A stretch of DNA of 64,000 nucleotides from Pseudescherichia sp031998825 (GTDB lineage: Bacteria > Pseudomonadota > Gammaproteobacteria > Enterobacterales > Enterobacteriaceae), in NCBI RefSeq assembly GCF_031998825.1, contig NZ_DAMACX010000020.1, forward strand, positions 11,134 through 75,133. Direction: 5' to 3'. Numbering within the stretch: position 1 is the stretch's first letter; every line of letters begins with the position of its first letter. The position numbers and the translations under genes were made by a program. A model generated the notes under the pieces. That model was not told where the DNA came from. It did no database searches and saw only the letters and a list, made by a program, of their open reading frames with translations. Of this stretch, positions 17,845 to 26,596 are shown one piece after another.

Positions 17845-18936
17845 TTACACCCCTTCCGCTACGTAGCGGGCAATAATGTCGCCCATCTCATCAGTACTGA
17901 CCGCCGCGCCGCCGCGGGCCAGGTCACCGGTGCGCACACCCTCTTCCAGCGCGCGGTTAATGGCGGCTTCAATCGCGTCCGCCGCATCGTTGGCATTCAG
18001 GCTGTAGCGCAGCAGCAGGGCCAGGGAGAGGATCTGGGCAATCGGGTTAGCAATATTTTTCCCGGCGATGTCCGGCGCAGAGCCGCCTGCCGGCTCATAC
18101 AGGCCAAAGCCCTGCTCGTTGAGGCTGGCCGAGGGCAGCATGCCCATTGAGCCGGTGATCATCGCGCACTCGTCGGAGAGGATGTCGCCAAACAGGTTAG
18201 AACAGAGCAGAACGTCAAACTGGGACGGATCCTTAATCAGCTGCATGGTGGCGTTGTCGATGTACATATGGGCCAGCTCAACGTCCGGGTACTCTTTAGC
18301 GATCTCGTTAACGATCTCGCGCCACAGCAGGGAGGTTTGCAGCACGTTAGCCTTATCAATAGAGGTCACTTTATTCCGACGCTTGCGCGCGGACTCAAAG
18401 GCGATGCGGGCGATGCGCTCGATCTCGAAGCGGTGATAGATCTCGGTATCAAACGCTTTTTCATGCGGGCCGCTGCCTTCGCGGCCCTTTGGCTGGCCAA
18501 AGTAGATGCCGCCGGTCAGCTCGCGCACGCAGAGAATATCAAAGCCGTTAGCGGCGATGTCCGCCCGCAGCGGGCAGAAGGCTTCCAGCCCCTGATACAG
18601 CTTCGCCGGACGCAGGTTGCTGAACAGCTTAAAGTGCTTACGCAGCGGCAGCAGCGCGCCGCGCTCTGGCTGCTGGGCCGGAGGCAGGTGTTCCCACTTC
18701 GGGCCACCGACCGAGCCGAACAGAATGGCGTCGGCCTGCTCGCAGCCGGCAACGGTGGCCTGCGGCAGCGGGTTACCGTGGCGGTCAATGGCAATTCCGC
18801 CCACGTCGTAGTGGCTGGTGGAGATGCGCAGGGAGAAACGCTGACGAATTGCTTCCAGTACCTTCAGGGCTTGCGCCATCACTTCCGGGCCAATACCGTC
18901 GCCCGGCAAAACTGCAATATGATAATTTTTAGACAT
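17845..18936 (-). CDS. leuB: 3-isopropylmalate dehydrogenase
   Basis: A 363-residue NAD-dependent decarboxylating dehydrogenase producing 2-oxoisocaproate precursor. The N-terminus MSKNYHIAVLPGDGIGPEVM and the segment NLFGDILSDECAMITGSMGMLPSASL identify it. The ATG at 18936 overlaps the leuA stop in a TGATG junction; a GTG one codon upstream is less likely. This points to translational coupling with leuA. Confidence 0.98.
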   Translation of the reverse strand: MSKNYHIAVLPGDGIGPEVMAQALKVLEAIRQRFSLRISTSHYDVGGIAIDRHGNPLPQATVAGCEQADAILFGSVGGPKWEHLPPAQQPERGALLPLRKHFKLFSNLRPAKLYQGLEAFCPLRADIAANGFDILCVRELTGGIYFGQPKGREGSGPHEKAFDTEIYHRFEIERIARIAFESARKRRNKVTSIDKANVLQTSLLWREIVNEIAKEYPDVELAHMYIDNATMQLIKDPSQFDVLLCSNLFGDILSDECAMITGSMGMLPSASLNEQGFGLYEPAGGSAPDIAGKNIANPIAQILSLALLLRYSLNANDAADAIEAAINRALEEGVRTGDLARGGAAVSTDEMGDIIARYVAEGV

Positions 18937-20507
18937 CACACGGTTTCCTGGTTGTTTTCTTTTATTGCTTTACGCTGCAGCTCTTTTTCAACTTCGTTGG
19001 CGCGCCAGATGTTATTCAGCACGTGCACCATCGCTTTGGCGGAGGACTCAACGATGTCGGTCGCCAGGCCCACGCCGTGGAAACGACGGCCGTTATAGTT
19101 CGCCACAATATCCACCTGGCCGAGGGCATCTTTGCCGTGGCCTTTGGCGCTCAGCTGGTACTTCACCAGCTCGATATCGTAGTCGGTGATGCGGTTAATC
19201 GCCTGGTAGACAGCATCCACCGGGCCGTTACCGTTGGCGGCTTCGGCTTTCACCTCCTCACCGCAGACCAGCTTCACCGAGGCGGTGGCCATCGCGTTGG
19301 AGCCGGACTGCACGCTGAAGTAGTCCAGGCGGAAGTGCTCTGGCTCCTCCTGCTGCTTGTTGATGAAGGCCAGCGCCTCCAGATCGTAATCAAACACCTG
19401 ACCCTTCTTATCCGCCAGCTTCAGGAAGGCGTCATACAGGTTATCCAGGCTGTAGTCGCTCTCTTTGTAGCCCATCTCATCCATACGGTGTTTTACCGCC
19501 GCACGGCCGGAGCGGGAGGTCAGGTTCAGCTGCACCTGGTTCCGGCCAATAGACTCTGGGGTCATGATTTCGTAGTTTTCACGGTTCTTCAGCACGCCAT
19601 CCTGATGAATACCGGAGGAGTGGGCAAACGCGCCGGTGCCAACAATCGCCTTGTTCGCCGGTACAGGCATGTTACAGATCTGGCTGACTATCTGGCTGGT
19701 GCGCCAGATCTCCTGGTGATTGATGCGGGTTTGCAGGTTCATGATGTCCTTGCGTACCTTAATCGCCATGATCACCTCTTCCAGTGAGCAGTTACCGGCG
19801 CGCTCGCCGATACCGTTCATCGCACCTTCAACCTGGCGTGCCCCGGCATGGACTGCCGCGATGGCGTTGCCAACGGCGAGGCCTAAATCGTCGTGGGTAT
19901 GGACAGAGATGATGGCTTGATCGATGTTAGGCACGCGCTCATACAGGCCAGTAATGATATTGGCGAACTCGAAGGGCATGGTGTAGCCAACGGTATCCGG
20001 AATATTGATGGTTTTCGCTCCGGCGTTAATCGCCGCCTCAACCACCCGCGCCAGATCGGCAATCGGGGTACGGCCCGCATCCTCACAGGAGAACTCGACG
20101 TCGTCGGTATAGTTACGTGCGCGCTTCACCATATAGATCGAACGCTCGATCACCTCGTCCAAAGTGCTGCGCAGCTTGGTAGCGATGTGCATCGGCGAGG
20201 TAGCAATAAAGGTATGGATACGAAAAGCCTCGGCGACCTTCAGCGACTCTGCCGCCACGTCGATATCTTTCTCAACGCAGCGCGCCAGAGCACAGACGCG
20301 GCTATTTTTCACCTGGCGGGCGATGGTCTGTACGGACTCAAAGTCGCCTGGGGAAGAGACCGGAAAGCCTACCTCCATCACGTCTACGCCCATACGCTCA
20401 AGCGCCAGTGCAATCTGCAGTTTCTCTTTTACACTCAGGCTTGCCTGTAACGCCTGTTCACCGTCGCGTAAGGTGGTGTCGAAAATGGTAACGTGCTGCT
20501 GGCTCAT
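18936..20507 (-). CDS. leuA: 2-isopropylmalate synthase
   Basis: A 523-residue enzyme of the DRE-TIM metallolyase family, the first committed step of leucine synthesis, condensing acetyl-CoA with 2-oxoisovalerate. FDTTLRDGEQALQASLS holds the metal-binding start and SVHTHDDLGLAVGNAI the HxH motif. The C-terminal LeuA dimer domain (about 390-510) should carry leucine feedback control. It lies behind the leuL attenuator. Confidence 0.99.
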   Translation of the reverse strand: MSQQHVTIFDTTLRDGEQALQASLSVKEKLQIALALERMGVDVMEVGFPVSSPGDFESVQTIARQVKNSRVCALARCVEKDIDVAAESLKVAEAFRIHTFIATSPMHIATKLRSTLDEVIERSIYMVKRARNYTDDVEFSCEDAGRTPIADLARVVEAAINAGAKTINIPDTVGYTMPFEFANIITGLYERVPNIDQAIISVHTHDDLGLAVGNAIAAVHAGARQVEGAMNGIGERAGNCSLEEVIMAIKVRKDIMNLQTRINHQEIWRTSQIVSQICNMPVPANKAIVGTGAFAHSSGIHQDGVLKNRENYEIMTPESIGRNQVQLNLTSRSGRAAVKHRMDEMGYKESDYSLDNLYDAFLKLADKKGQVFDYDLEALAFINKQQEEPEHFRLDYFSVQSGSNAMATASVKLVCGEEVKAEAANGNGPVDAVYQAINRITDYDIELVKYQLSAKGHGKDALGQVDIVANYNGRRFHGVGLATDIVESSAKAMVHVLNNIWRANEVEKELQRKAIKENNQETV

Positions 20508-20551
20508 GGTTTAGGTCCTTGTCTGTCGGAAGTCGCCTTGTGCTACGAGCA

Positions 20552-20580
20552 TAAAAAAACCCGCGCATTGGCGCGGGTTC
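20552..20580 (-). terminator. leu operon attenuator
   Basis: On the minus strand AACCCGCGC / GCGCGGGTT form a 9-bp stem with a 4-nt loop followed by seven T. It lies between leuL and leuA. Ribosome stalling at the four leucine codons of leuL would favour the antiterminator, as established for this operon. Confidence 0.93.
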
Positions 20581-20602
20581 TCTGTTTTAACCGTAAGCTG
20601 AC

Positions 20603-20689
20603 TTAACTCTGTTTGTCGCCCACCAGTCCACCGCGCAATGAGGATGCGTTTAGTAGTAGTAGACCGGCGATACGAACGTTGCGAATCAT
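20603..20689 (-). CDS. leuL: leu operon leader peptide
   Basis: A 28-residue leader peptide, MIRNVRIAGLLLLNASSLRG then GLVGDKQS, with four consecutive Leu codons, all the rare CTA, at residues 10-13. Length and layout equal E. coli LeuL. A GGAG ribosome site lies upstream of the ATG at 20689. It senses charged leucyl-tRNA and controls the attenuator at 20552-20580. Confidence 0.96.
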   Translation of the reverse strand: MIRNVRIAGLLLLNASSLRGGLVGDKQS

Positions 20690-20723
20690 GCGTCAGGCTC
20701 CAGATGAAATCGATATGCTTTTA

Positions 20724-20752
20724 GTGGTACTGGATATGCTAAGTGATGTCAA
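20724..20752 (-). promoter_or_regulatory. leuLABCD promoter
   Basis: On the minus strand a perfect -35 TTGACA (20747-20752) is followed after 17 bp by TACCAC (20724-20729). The arrangement matches the E. coli leu promoter. It lies 35 bp before leuL. Confidence 0.75.
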
Positions 20753-21294
20753 CAGTAGAGGCGGAAAAAAGGGTGCCGGTGGGATCGGGGTGGTTAGTTT
20801 ATTGTGCTATTTAGGACACCTCAGGCAAAACATTTTCATTATGCGCGCTGCATTTTTGCGTAGGGCTGTGGCGGAATATATTTTACTTACAAATATATAT
20901 ACATTGTCATAAATGAAAATGGCGGCTTACTCGCTTGATTTAGCAGGTTTTAATGTTTTTATAATCTCTTTTTTATATGTTTGATTACAAAAATGGAACA
21001 ATCAATATTCATTTTACCAATATTTAATTAATTGATTTTAGAAAATCTGAATTTCATTTTAAGTATATATCGCTTTGATTATTCATGATGATTATGTTTT
21101 TATTGCGCGCATACTGTTCAGGTTATGCGTTGGATAATAAAAGAACGTAGCGTCGAGCGTGTTCCTCTCGTCAGGTTATCCAAAATTACTCTGTATTTTT
21201 TCTAAATTTGTAACATACTGCTTTTGCCTATTTATATGTTCTGCATACCATATTTATAGCCCGGCGATTCGCTTGCCAGCAAAAGGAGTTTAGC
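20753..21294. promoter_or_regulatory. AT-rich leuABCD-leuO intergenic region
   Basis: About 540 nt of strongly AT-rich DNA (for example 20930-21240), unlike the GC-rich surroundings. In E. coli and Salmonella the same gap is bound by H-NS and LeuO, which silences and de-silences leuO. I see A and T tracts that fit H-NS nucleation but no convincing gene. The leuO promoter must lie here and is not pinpointed. Confidence 0.6.
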
Positions 21295-22260
21295 ATGACA
21301 GTGGAGTCACAAATGTCAGAAGCCAAAGATGAATACCTCTCAATACCCTATGATATGAAATCAAAGCTCCGTCAGGTCGATCTGAATTTATTAACCGTTT
21401 TCGATGCGGTTATGCAGGAGCAAAACATCACCCGAGCCGCGCGCAATCTCGGCATGTCGCAGCCGGCGGTCAGCAACGCGGTAGCCCGGTTGAAAGTGCT
21501 GTTTAATGACGATCTCTTCTCCCGTTATGGCCGTGGGATCAAGCCTACGGCACGAGCCTATCAGCTTTTTGGCTCGGTTCACCAGGCATTACAGCTTATT
21601 CAAAATGAGCTTCCCGGCTCTGGCTTTGATCCACTTAAAAGTGAGCGTATTTTCCATATTTGTATCTGTAGCCCATTGGATACCTGGCTGACGTCAACTA
21701 TCTATAATCGTGTTGAAAAGGAAGCGCCTAACATTCATTTGGTCTTTAGCTCAGCGTTGGATAAAAATATTGAGCATCAGCTGCGCTATCAGGAAACTGG
21801 GTTTGTTATTGGTTATGAGGAGTTTAAGCGTCCGGAGTTCTCCTGCCTGCCGCTTTTTAATGATGAAATGGTGCTGGTCGCCAGTAAAAAACATCCGCGT
21901 ATTTATAATCCCTTTACCGAGTCTGATATATATAATGAGGAGCATGCGGTCGTCTCTCTCGAACGTTATGCCTCTTTTAGCCAGCCGTGGTATGACACGC
22001 CAGATAAACAGAGCCGTATCGCCTACCAGGGAATGGCGCTGGTTAGCGTGCTTAACGTTGTTTCGCAAACTCAGCTGGTCTGTATTGCCCCGCGCTGGTT
22101 AAGCGAAAAATTTGCCGACAGTCTGGCGCTACATATTATGCCGCTGCCGTTAAAACGTAATAGCCGCACCTGTTTCCTGTCATGGCACGAGGCAGCCGGG
22201 CGCGATAAAGGCCATCAGTGGATGGAAGAGCTATTAATCGACGTCTGCCGTCGCGTATAA
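21295..22260 (+). CDS. leuO: LysR-type global regulator LeuO
   Basis: A 321-residue LysR-family regulator (E. coli 314). The N-terminal winged helix is in LRQVDLNLLTVFDAVMQEQN through MSQPAVSNAVARLKVLF (about 23-85). The effector-binding domain follows. LeuO antagonises H-NS and controls stress, CRISPR-Cas and fimbrial genes in related bacteria. The N-terminal 20 residues diverge from E. coli. The codon use is less GC-biased than in its neighbours. Confidence 0.96.
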   Translation: MTVESQMSEAKDEYLSIPYDMKSKLRQVDLNLLTVFDAVMQEQNITRAARNLGMSQPAVSNAVARLKVLFNDDLFSRYGRGIKPTARAYQLFGSVHQALQLIQNELPGSGFDPLKSERIFHICICSPLDTWLTSTIYNRVEKEAPNIHLVFSSALDKNIEHQLRYQETGFVIGYEEFKRPEFSCLPLFNDEMVLVASKKHPRIYNPFTESDIYNEEHAVVSLERYASFSQPWYDTPDKQSRIAYQGMALVSVLNVVSQTQLVCIAPRWLSEKFADSLALHIMPLPLKRNSRTCFLSWHEAAGRDKGHQWMEELLIDVCRRV

Positions 22261-22571
22261 GCTATCGATCAAAACCGGATAGCTGCTATCCGGTTTATGC
22301 TGCAAACAGGCTCGTCTGCGCTATTTTTGACTAATGTAATATTTATCTATCCTTTGCCGACAGGTGAAAAATGGATGAATGGCTGTACGTGGCCCATTTC
22401 AAACGATGAAGCATCATCAGCTCTCCTTATCGCAGTTAAATCCACTAATAACTTTTTATTCACCTCCAGCTTCCTCTTTTTACCTGCTGCAACGCTAATC
22501 GTTTGCTAATTGCCTGCCCCGTAATCAGCAGTTAAGGTAACTGACATTAAACAAAAGCCTGGAGGCAAGTC
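22261..22571 (+). promoter_or_regulatory. leuO-ilvI gap with the presumed ilvIH promoter
   Basis: A 311-nt gap, AT-rich in the middle. In E. coli the ilvIH promoter here is activated by Lrp, which binds several sites over about 200 bp and responds to leucine. I cannot place single Lrp sites with confidence. A 70-codon frame at 22297-22509 has no family features and is taken as chance. GGAGG lies before the ilvI start. Confidence 0.5.
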
Positions 22572-24296
22572 ATGGAGATGTTGTCTGGAGCCGAGATGGT
22601 CGTCCGATCGCTCATCGATCAGGGGGTAAAGCAGGTCTTTGGTTACCCTGGAGGGGCCGTCCTTGATATCTACGACGCCCTGCACACGGTCGGCGGTATT
22701 GAGCATGTGCTGGTGCGGCACGAGCAGGCGGCGGTCCATATGGCGGACGGGCTGGCGCGCGCCACCGGCGAAGTGGGCGTGGTGCTGGTCACCTCCGGGC
22801 CTGGCGCAACCAACGCGATTACCGGTATTGCCACCGCCTATATGGACTCTATTCCACTGGTGGTGCTCTCCGGGCAGGTTGCCACCTCGCTGATTGGCTA
22901 CGACGCTTTTCAGGAGTGCGATATGGTGGGGATCTCCCGCCCGGTGGTGAAACACAGCTTCCTGGTCAAGCAGGCGGAAGATATCCCCGGCATTTTGAAA
23001 AAAGCCTTCTGGCTGGCCTCCACTGGCCGTCCTGGTCCGGTAGTAGTCGATCTGCCGAAAGACATCATGAGCCCCGCCAATAAGCTACCCTACGTCTGGC
23101 CAGAGTCGGTGAGCATGCGCTCCTATAACCCCACCACCCAGGGGCATAAGGGACAGATCAAACGAGCATTACAGACGCTGATCGCCGCGAAGAAGCCGGT
23201 AGTCTACGTTGGCGGCGGGGCGATCAACGCCGCCTGCGATAAGCAGCTGCGCGAGCTGGCCGAGAAGCTGAACCTGCCGGTCGTCTCCTCATTAATGGGT
23301 TTAGGTGCGTTCCCGGCCACTCACCGACAGGCGCTGGGGATGCTAGGGATGCATGGCACCTACGAAGCCAACATGACGATGCACCACTCCGACGTGATCT
23401 TTGCTGTCGGCGTACGCTTCGACGATCGCACCACCAACAATTTAATGAAGTACTGCCCGAACGCGACGGTGCTGCACATCGATATCGACCCGACCTCGAT
23501 CTCGAAAACGGTGGCGGCGGACGTTCCCATTGTGGGTGACGCCCGGCTGGTGTTGGAGCAGATGCTGGAGCTGCTGGCTCAGGAGGAGAGCGTTCAGCCC
23601 CTCGACGACATTCGCGACTGGTGGCTGACGATTGATACCTGGCGCGCCCGCCAGTGTCTGAAGTACGACACCCAGAGCGAAAGCATCAAGCCGCAGGCGG
23701 TGATTGAAGCCATCTGGCGTCTGACCGATGGCGATGCCTATGTGACCTCTGACGTTGGCCAGCACCAGATGTTTGCCGCCCTCTATTATCCTTTCGATAA
23801 ACCTCGACGCTGGATCAACTCCGGCGGCCTCGGCACGATGGGCTTCGGCCTGCCCGCCGCGCTGGGGGTGAAGATGGCTCTGCCGGAAGAGACGGTGGTC
23901 TGCGTGACCGGCGACGGCAGTATCCAGATGAACATTCAGGAGCTGTCGACGGCGCTGCAGTATGAGCTGCCGGTGCTGGTGCTGAATCTTAACAACCGCT
24001 ATCTCGGGATGGTGAAGCAGTGGCAGGATATGATCTACTCCGGCCGCCACTCGCAGTCCTATATGCAATCCCTCCCGGACTTTGCCCGCCTGGCCGAAGC
24101 CTACGGCCACGTGGGTATCCAAATTACCCGTCCCGATGAGCTGGAAGCGAAGCTGAGCGAGGCCCTGACGCAGGTGAAAAATGGCCGTCTGGTGTTTGTC
24201 GACGTGACCGTTGACGGCAGTGAGCACGTCTATCCCATGCAGATCCGTGGGGGCGGTATGGATGAGATGTGGTTAAGCAAAACGGAGAGAACCTGA
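22572..24296 (+). CDS. ilvI: Acetolactate synthase III large subunit
   Basis: A 574-residue thiamin-diphosphate enzyme, the first common step of isoleucine and valine synthesis. It has the three domains of the family: the N-terminal PYR domain with VRHEQAAVHMADG (catalytic Glu), a central FAD-binding domain, and the C-terminal domain with the ThDP motif GDGSIQMNIQELSTALQYELPVLVLNLNN. The start MEMLSGAEMVV at 22572 follows GGAGG. It pairs with ilvH. Confidence 0.98.
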   Translation: MEMLSGAEMVVRSLIDQGVKQVFGYPGGAVLDIYDALHTVGGIEHVLVRHEQAAVHMADGLARATGEVGVVLVTSGPGATNAITGIATAYMDSIPLVVLSGQVATSLIGYDAFQECDMVGISRPVVKHSFLVKQAEDIPGILKKAFWLASTGRPGPVVVDLPKDIMSPANKLPYVWPESVSMRSYNPTTQGHKGQIKRALQTLIAAKKPVVYVGGGAINAACDKQLRELAEKLNLPVVSSLMGLGAFPATHRQALGMLGMHGTYEANMTMHHSDVIFAVGVRFDDRTTNNLMKYCPNATVLHIDIDPTSISKTVAADVPIVGDARLVLEQMLELLAQEESVQPLDDIRDWWLTIDTWRARQCLKYDTQSESIKPQAVIEAIWRLTDGDAYVTSDVGQHQMFAALYYPFDKPRRWINSGGLGTMGFGLPAALGVKMALPEETVVCVTGDGSIQMNIQELSTALQYELPVLVLNLNNRYLGMVKQWQDMIYSGRHSQSYMQSLPDFARLAEAYGHVGIQITRPDELEAKLSEALTQVKNGRLVFVDVTVDGSEHVYPMQIRGGGMDEMWLSKTERT

Positions 24297-24298
24297 TT

Positions 24299-24790
24299 AT
24301 GCGCCGGATATTATCTGTGTTACTGGAGAACGAATCGGGTGCGCTGTCGCGCGTGATTGGCCTCTTCTCCCAGCGTGGCTACAACATCGAGAGCCTGACC
24401 GTGGCGCCAACCGACGATCCGACCCTCTCCCGCATGACGATTCAGACGGTGGGGGATGCCAAAGTGCTGGAGCAGATCGAGAAGCAGCTGCATAAGCTGG
24501 TGGACGTGCTGCGCGTCAGCGAGCTGGGGCAGGGGGCACACGTCGAGCGCGAGATCATGCTGGTGAAGATCCAGGCCAGCGGCTATGGTCGGGAGGAGGT
24601 GAAGCGTAACGCGGAGATCTTCCGTGGGCAGATCATTGACGTAACTCCCTCGATCTACACGGTTCAGCTTGCCGGCACCAGCGATAAGCTGGATGCGTTT
24701 CTGGCCTCTATCCGCGACGTGGCGAAAATCGTTGAGGTTGCCCGCTCTGGGGTGGTGGGGCTGTCGCGCGGCGATAAAATCATGCGTTAG
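24299..24790 (+). CDS. ilvH: Acetolactate synthase III regulatory subunit
   Basis: A 163-residue small subunit giving valine feedback inhibition. The N-terminal ACT domain (RRILSVLLENESGALSRVIG) binds valine. The ATG at 24299 lies 2 nt after the ilvI stop and gives the E. coli length; a longer frame starts inside ilvI at 24269. It is followed by an intrinsic terminator. Confidence 0.98.
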   Translation: MRRILSVLLENESGALSRVIGLFSQRGYNIESLTVAPTDDPTLSRMTIQTVGDAKVLEQIEKQLHKLVDVLRVSELGQGAHVEREIMLVKIQASGYGREEVKRNAEIFRGQIIDVTPSIYTVQLAGTSDKLDAFLASIRDVAKIVEVARSGVVGLSRGDKIMR

Positions 24791-24808
24791 GTTGAAGGCA
24801 AAAGCAAA

Positions 24809-24961
24809 ATGAGCAGCCCGGCGGATCCTGTCGGGCTTTTTTTTGCGAAAACAGACGGAAGGCTGAGCGAAAGCGGTTGCCGCAGTGACTATTCTGCGTT
24901 TAGATGTGATGGAATTAAACCTATATTCCAAAAAAGGTTATGGAGTTTCCTTTTTTTTTGA
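24809..24961 (+). CDS. fruL: FruL-like leader ORF upstream of cra
   Basis: A 50-codon frame from ATG 24809 to TGA 24961, ending 9 nt before the cra start. Residues LFFAKTDGRLSESGCRS resemble AFFAKSVGTWNKSSCRS of the described E. coli fruR leader peptide FruL, as I remember it. Here the frame runs on about 24 residues past CRS. It overlaps the ilvH terminator, which encodes its N-terminus. The ribosome site is weak. Translation is unproven and the similarity may reflect conserved DNA only. Confidence 0.35.
   Translation: MSSPADPVGLFFAKTDGRLSESGCRSDYSAFRCDGIKPIFQKRLWSFLFF
24815..24844 (+). terminator. ilvIH terminator
   Basis: AGCCCG and CGGGCT form a 6-bp stem with an 11-nt loop followed by eight T. 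It lies 24 nt after the ilvH stop. Confidence 0.85.
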
Positions 24962-24970
24962 GAGGCAATT

Positions 24971-25975
24971 GTGAAACTGGATGAAATCGCGCGGCTTGCC
25001 GGCGTCTCACGCACCACAGCAAGCTATGTAATCAACGGCAAAGCGAAGCAGTACCGCGTCAGCGATAAAACCGTTGAAAAAGTCATGGCCGTCGTACGCG
25101 AGCATAACTACCATCCGAACGCGGTAGCCGCCGGGCTGCGGGCAGGACGCACACGATCGATTGGCCTGGTGATCCCCGATCTGGAAAACACCAGCTATAC
25201 CCGCATTGCTAACTACCTTGAGCGGCAGGCACGCCAGCGTGGCTATCAGCTTCTCATTGCCTGTTCGGAAGACCAGCCGGATAACGAGATGCGCTGCATT
25301 GAGCATCTGCTGCAGCGTCAGGTCGATGCCATTATCGTATCGACCTCGCTTCCACCGGAGCACCCCTTTTACCAGCGCTGGGCCAACGACGCTTTTCCTA
25401 TCGTCGCCCTCGACCGGGCGTTAGACCGGGAGCACTTCACCAGCGTGGTCGGTGCAGATCAGGACGATGCCGAGATGCTGGCGGCGGAGCTGCGCACCTT
25501 CCCGGCAGAGAACGTCCTCTATCTGGGGGCGCTCCCGGAGCTTTCGGTCAGCTTTTTGCGCGAGCAGGGTTTCCGTACCGCCTGGAAAGACGATCCGCGT
25601 GAGGTAAGCTTCCTTTACGCCAACAGCTACGAGCGCGAAGCCGCCGCACAGCTTTTTGATAAGTGGCTGGAGAGCAACCCGATGCCGCAGGCGCTGTTTA
25701 CCACCTCGTTTGCCCTGTTACAGGGGGTGATGGATGTGACGCTGCGCCGCGACGGCCATCTGCCAGCTAACTTAGCGATTGCCACCTTTGGCGATCATGA
25801 GCTGCTCGACTTCCTGCAGTGTCCGGTACTGGCCGTGGCCCAGCGCCATCGCGATGTCGCAGAGCGCGTGCTGGAGATCGTGCTGGCCAGCCTCGACGAA
25901 CCGCGTAAGCCAAAACCTGGCCTGAGCCGCATCCGGCGCAATCTCTACCGCCGCGGCGTGCTGAATCGGGTTTGA
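24971..25975 (+). CDS. cra: Catabolite repressor/activator Cra (FruR)
   Basis: A 334-residue LacI-family regulator of carbon flow that responds to fructose-1-phosphate or fructose-1,6-bisphosphate. The helix-turn-helix MKLDEIARLAGVSRTTASYV is at the N-terminus and the hinge is near residue 50-60, followed by a periplasmic-binding-like domain. The start is GTG at 24971. It represses glycolytic and activates gluconeogenic genes. A T-rich tract and a possible leader ORF precede it. Confidence 0.98.
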   Translation: MKLDEIARLAGVSRTTASYVINGKAKQYRVSDKTVEKVMAVVREHNYHPNAVAAGLRAGRTRSIGLVIPDLENTSYTRIANYLERQARQRGYQLLIACSEDQPDNEMRCIEHLLQRQVDAIIVSTSLPPEHPFYQRWANDAFPIVALDRALDREHFTSVVGADQDDAEMLAAELRTFPAENVLYLGALPELSVSFLREQGFRTAWKDDPREVSFLYANSYEREAAAQLFDKWLESNPMPQALFTTSFALLQGVMDVTLRRDGHLPANLAIATFGDHELLDFLQCPVLAVAQRHRDVAERVLEIVLASLDEPRKPKPGLSRIRRNLYRRGVLNRV

Positions 25976-25983
25976 ATTTTTTT

Positions 25984-26006
25984 AAAGGCAGCGAGAGCTG
26001 CCTTTT
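25984..26006 (+). terminator. cra terminator
   Basis: AAAGGCAGC and GCTGCCTTTT form a 9-bp stem with a GAGA tetraloop and end in a T-rich tail, 9 nt after the cra stop. Confidence 0.85.
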
Positions 26007-26507
26007 CCTTTTAGCGCTTCCTTCTATATGAAAGCCATTCGCGTATTAACGTAAATTAAGGCTCGGATTAATCCTTAAAATCCATAGGCCGCTATTTTTT
26101 AAATTTCCCTTTATTCTTAAAACGCATTTTTTTAGGGGAAAAGGAGGTAACGGCGCGTTAATTTTGTATTGTTTTGTTACATCTACGGCAGAGCCGCTGA
26201 ATTAATGACCTTTTTGTTAGTATGACAATTCACTTCTGCTTGTCACGACCCCTCTGACGTCGCTCCGCCTGCAACTGGCGCTGTTAACCATTGACAATAT
26301 GGCTTAAAATGCTGCCCGCGTCGCAAACTGACACTTTATATTTAATCCGTATCGTGGCCGAGGTCTTTAACTGGCTCATGCGGAGGCATTATTTTTTTTG
26401 CAAATATTCATGACGTTAATTTGCAGCGCATGTTGAGCGCATTTTGTGCGGGCCTGTTATCCACTATTAATCGTGGTTGTTTCGGGCTCGTTAGCCTCAG
26501 TGCTGGC
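26007..26507. other. AT-rich non-coding gap between cra and the mra promoter
   Basis: About 500 nt with no convincing gene on either strand. It has AT-rich runs such as 26085-26215 and several homopolymer tracts. It may hold upstream control sites for the mra promoter, but I can place none. Confidence 0.5.
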
Positions 26508-26537
26508 TTGACAAGCTTTTCCTCCGCTCCGTAAACT
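26508..26537 (+). promoter_or_regulatory. Pmra promoter of the dcw cluster
   Basis: TTGACA at 26508-26513 and TAAACT at 26532-26537 with an 18-bp spacer, about 60 nt before mraZ. Position and elements fit the single strong promoter known to drive the E. coli division and cell-wall cluster. Confidence 0.8.
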
Positions 26538-26544
26538 CCCTCGG

Positions 26545-26568
26545 TGGGGATTTGTGGGATAAAGTGGT
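26545..26568 (+). promoter_or_regulatory. MraZ-binding direct repeats
   Basis: TGGG at 26545-26548, TGGG at 26555-26558 and a degenerate TGGT at 26565-26568 are spaced exactly 10 bp. MraZ is known to bind such 10-bp-spaced TGGG repeats just after Pmra to repress the operon. This implies autoregulation. Confidence 0.8.
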
Positions 26569-26596
26569 GAAAGGTTGATTTTGAGGTGAAACTGGC

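Noticed and set aside
20613..20912. A 99-codon plus-strand frame across the leu leader
   Set aside because: It is antisense to leuL and the leu promoter, both of which are well supported.
22297..22509. A 70-codon frame between leuO and ilvI
   Set aside because: It lies in the AT-rich ilvIH control region, has no ribosome site and no family features.
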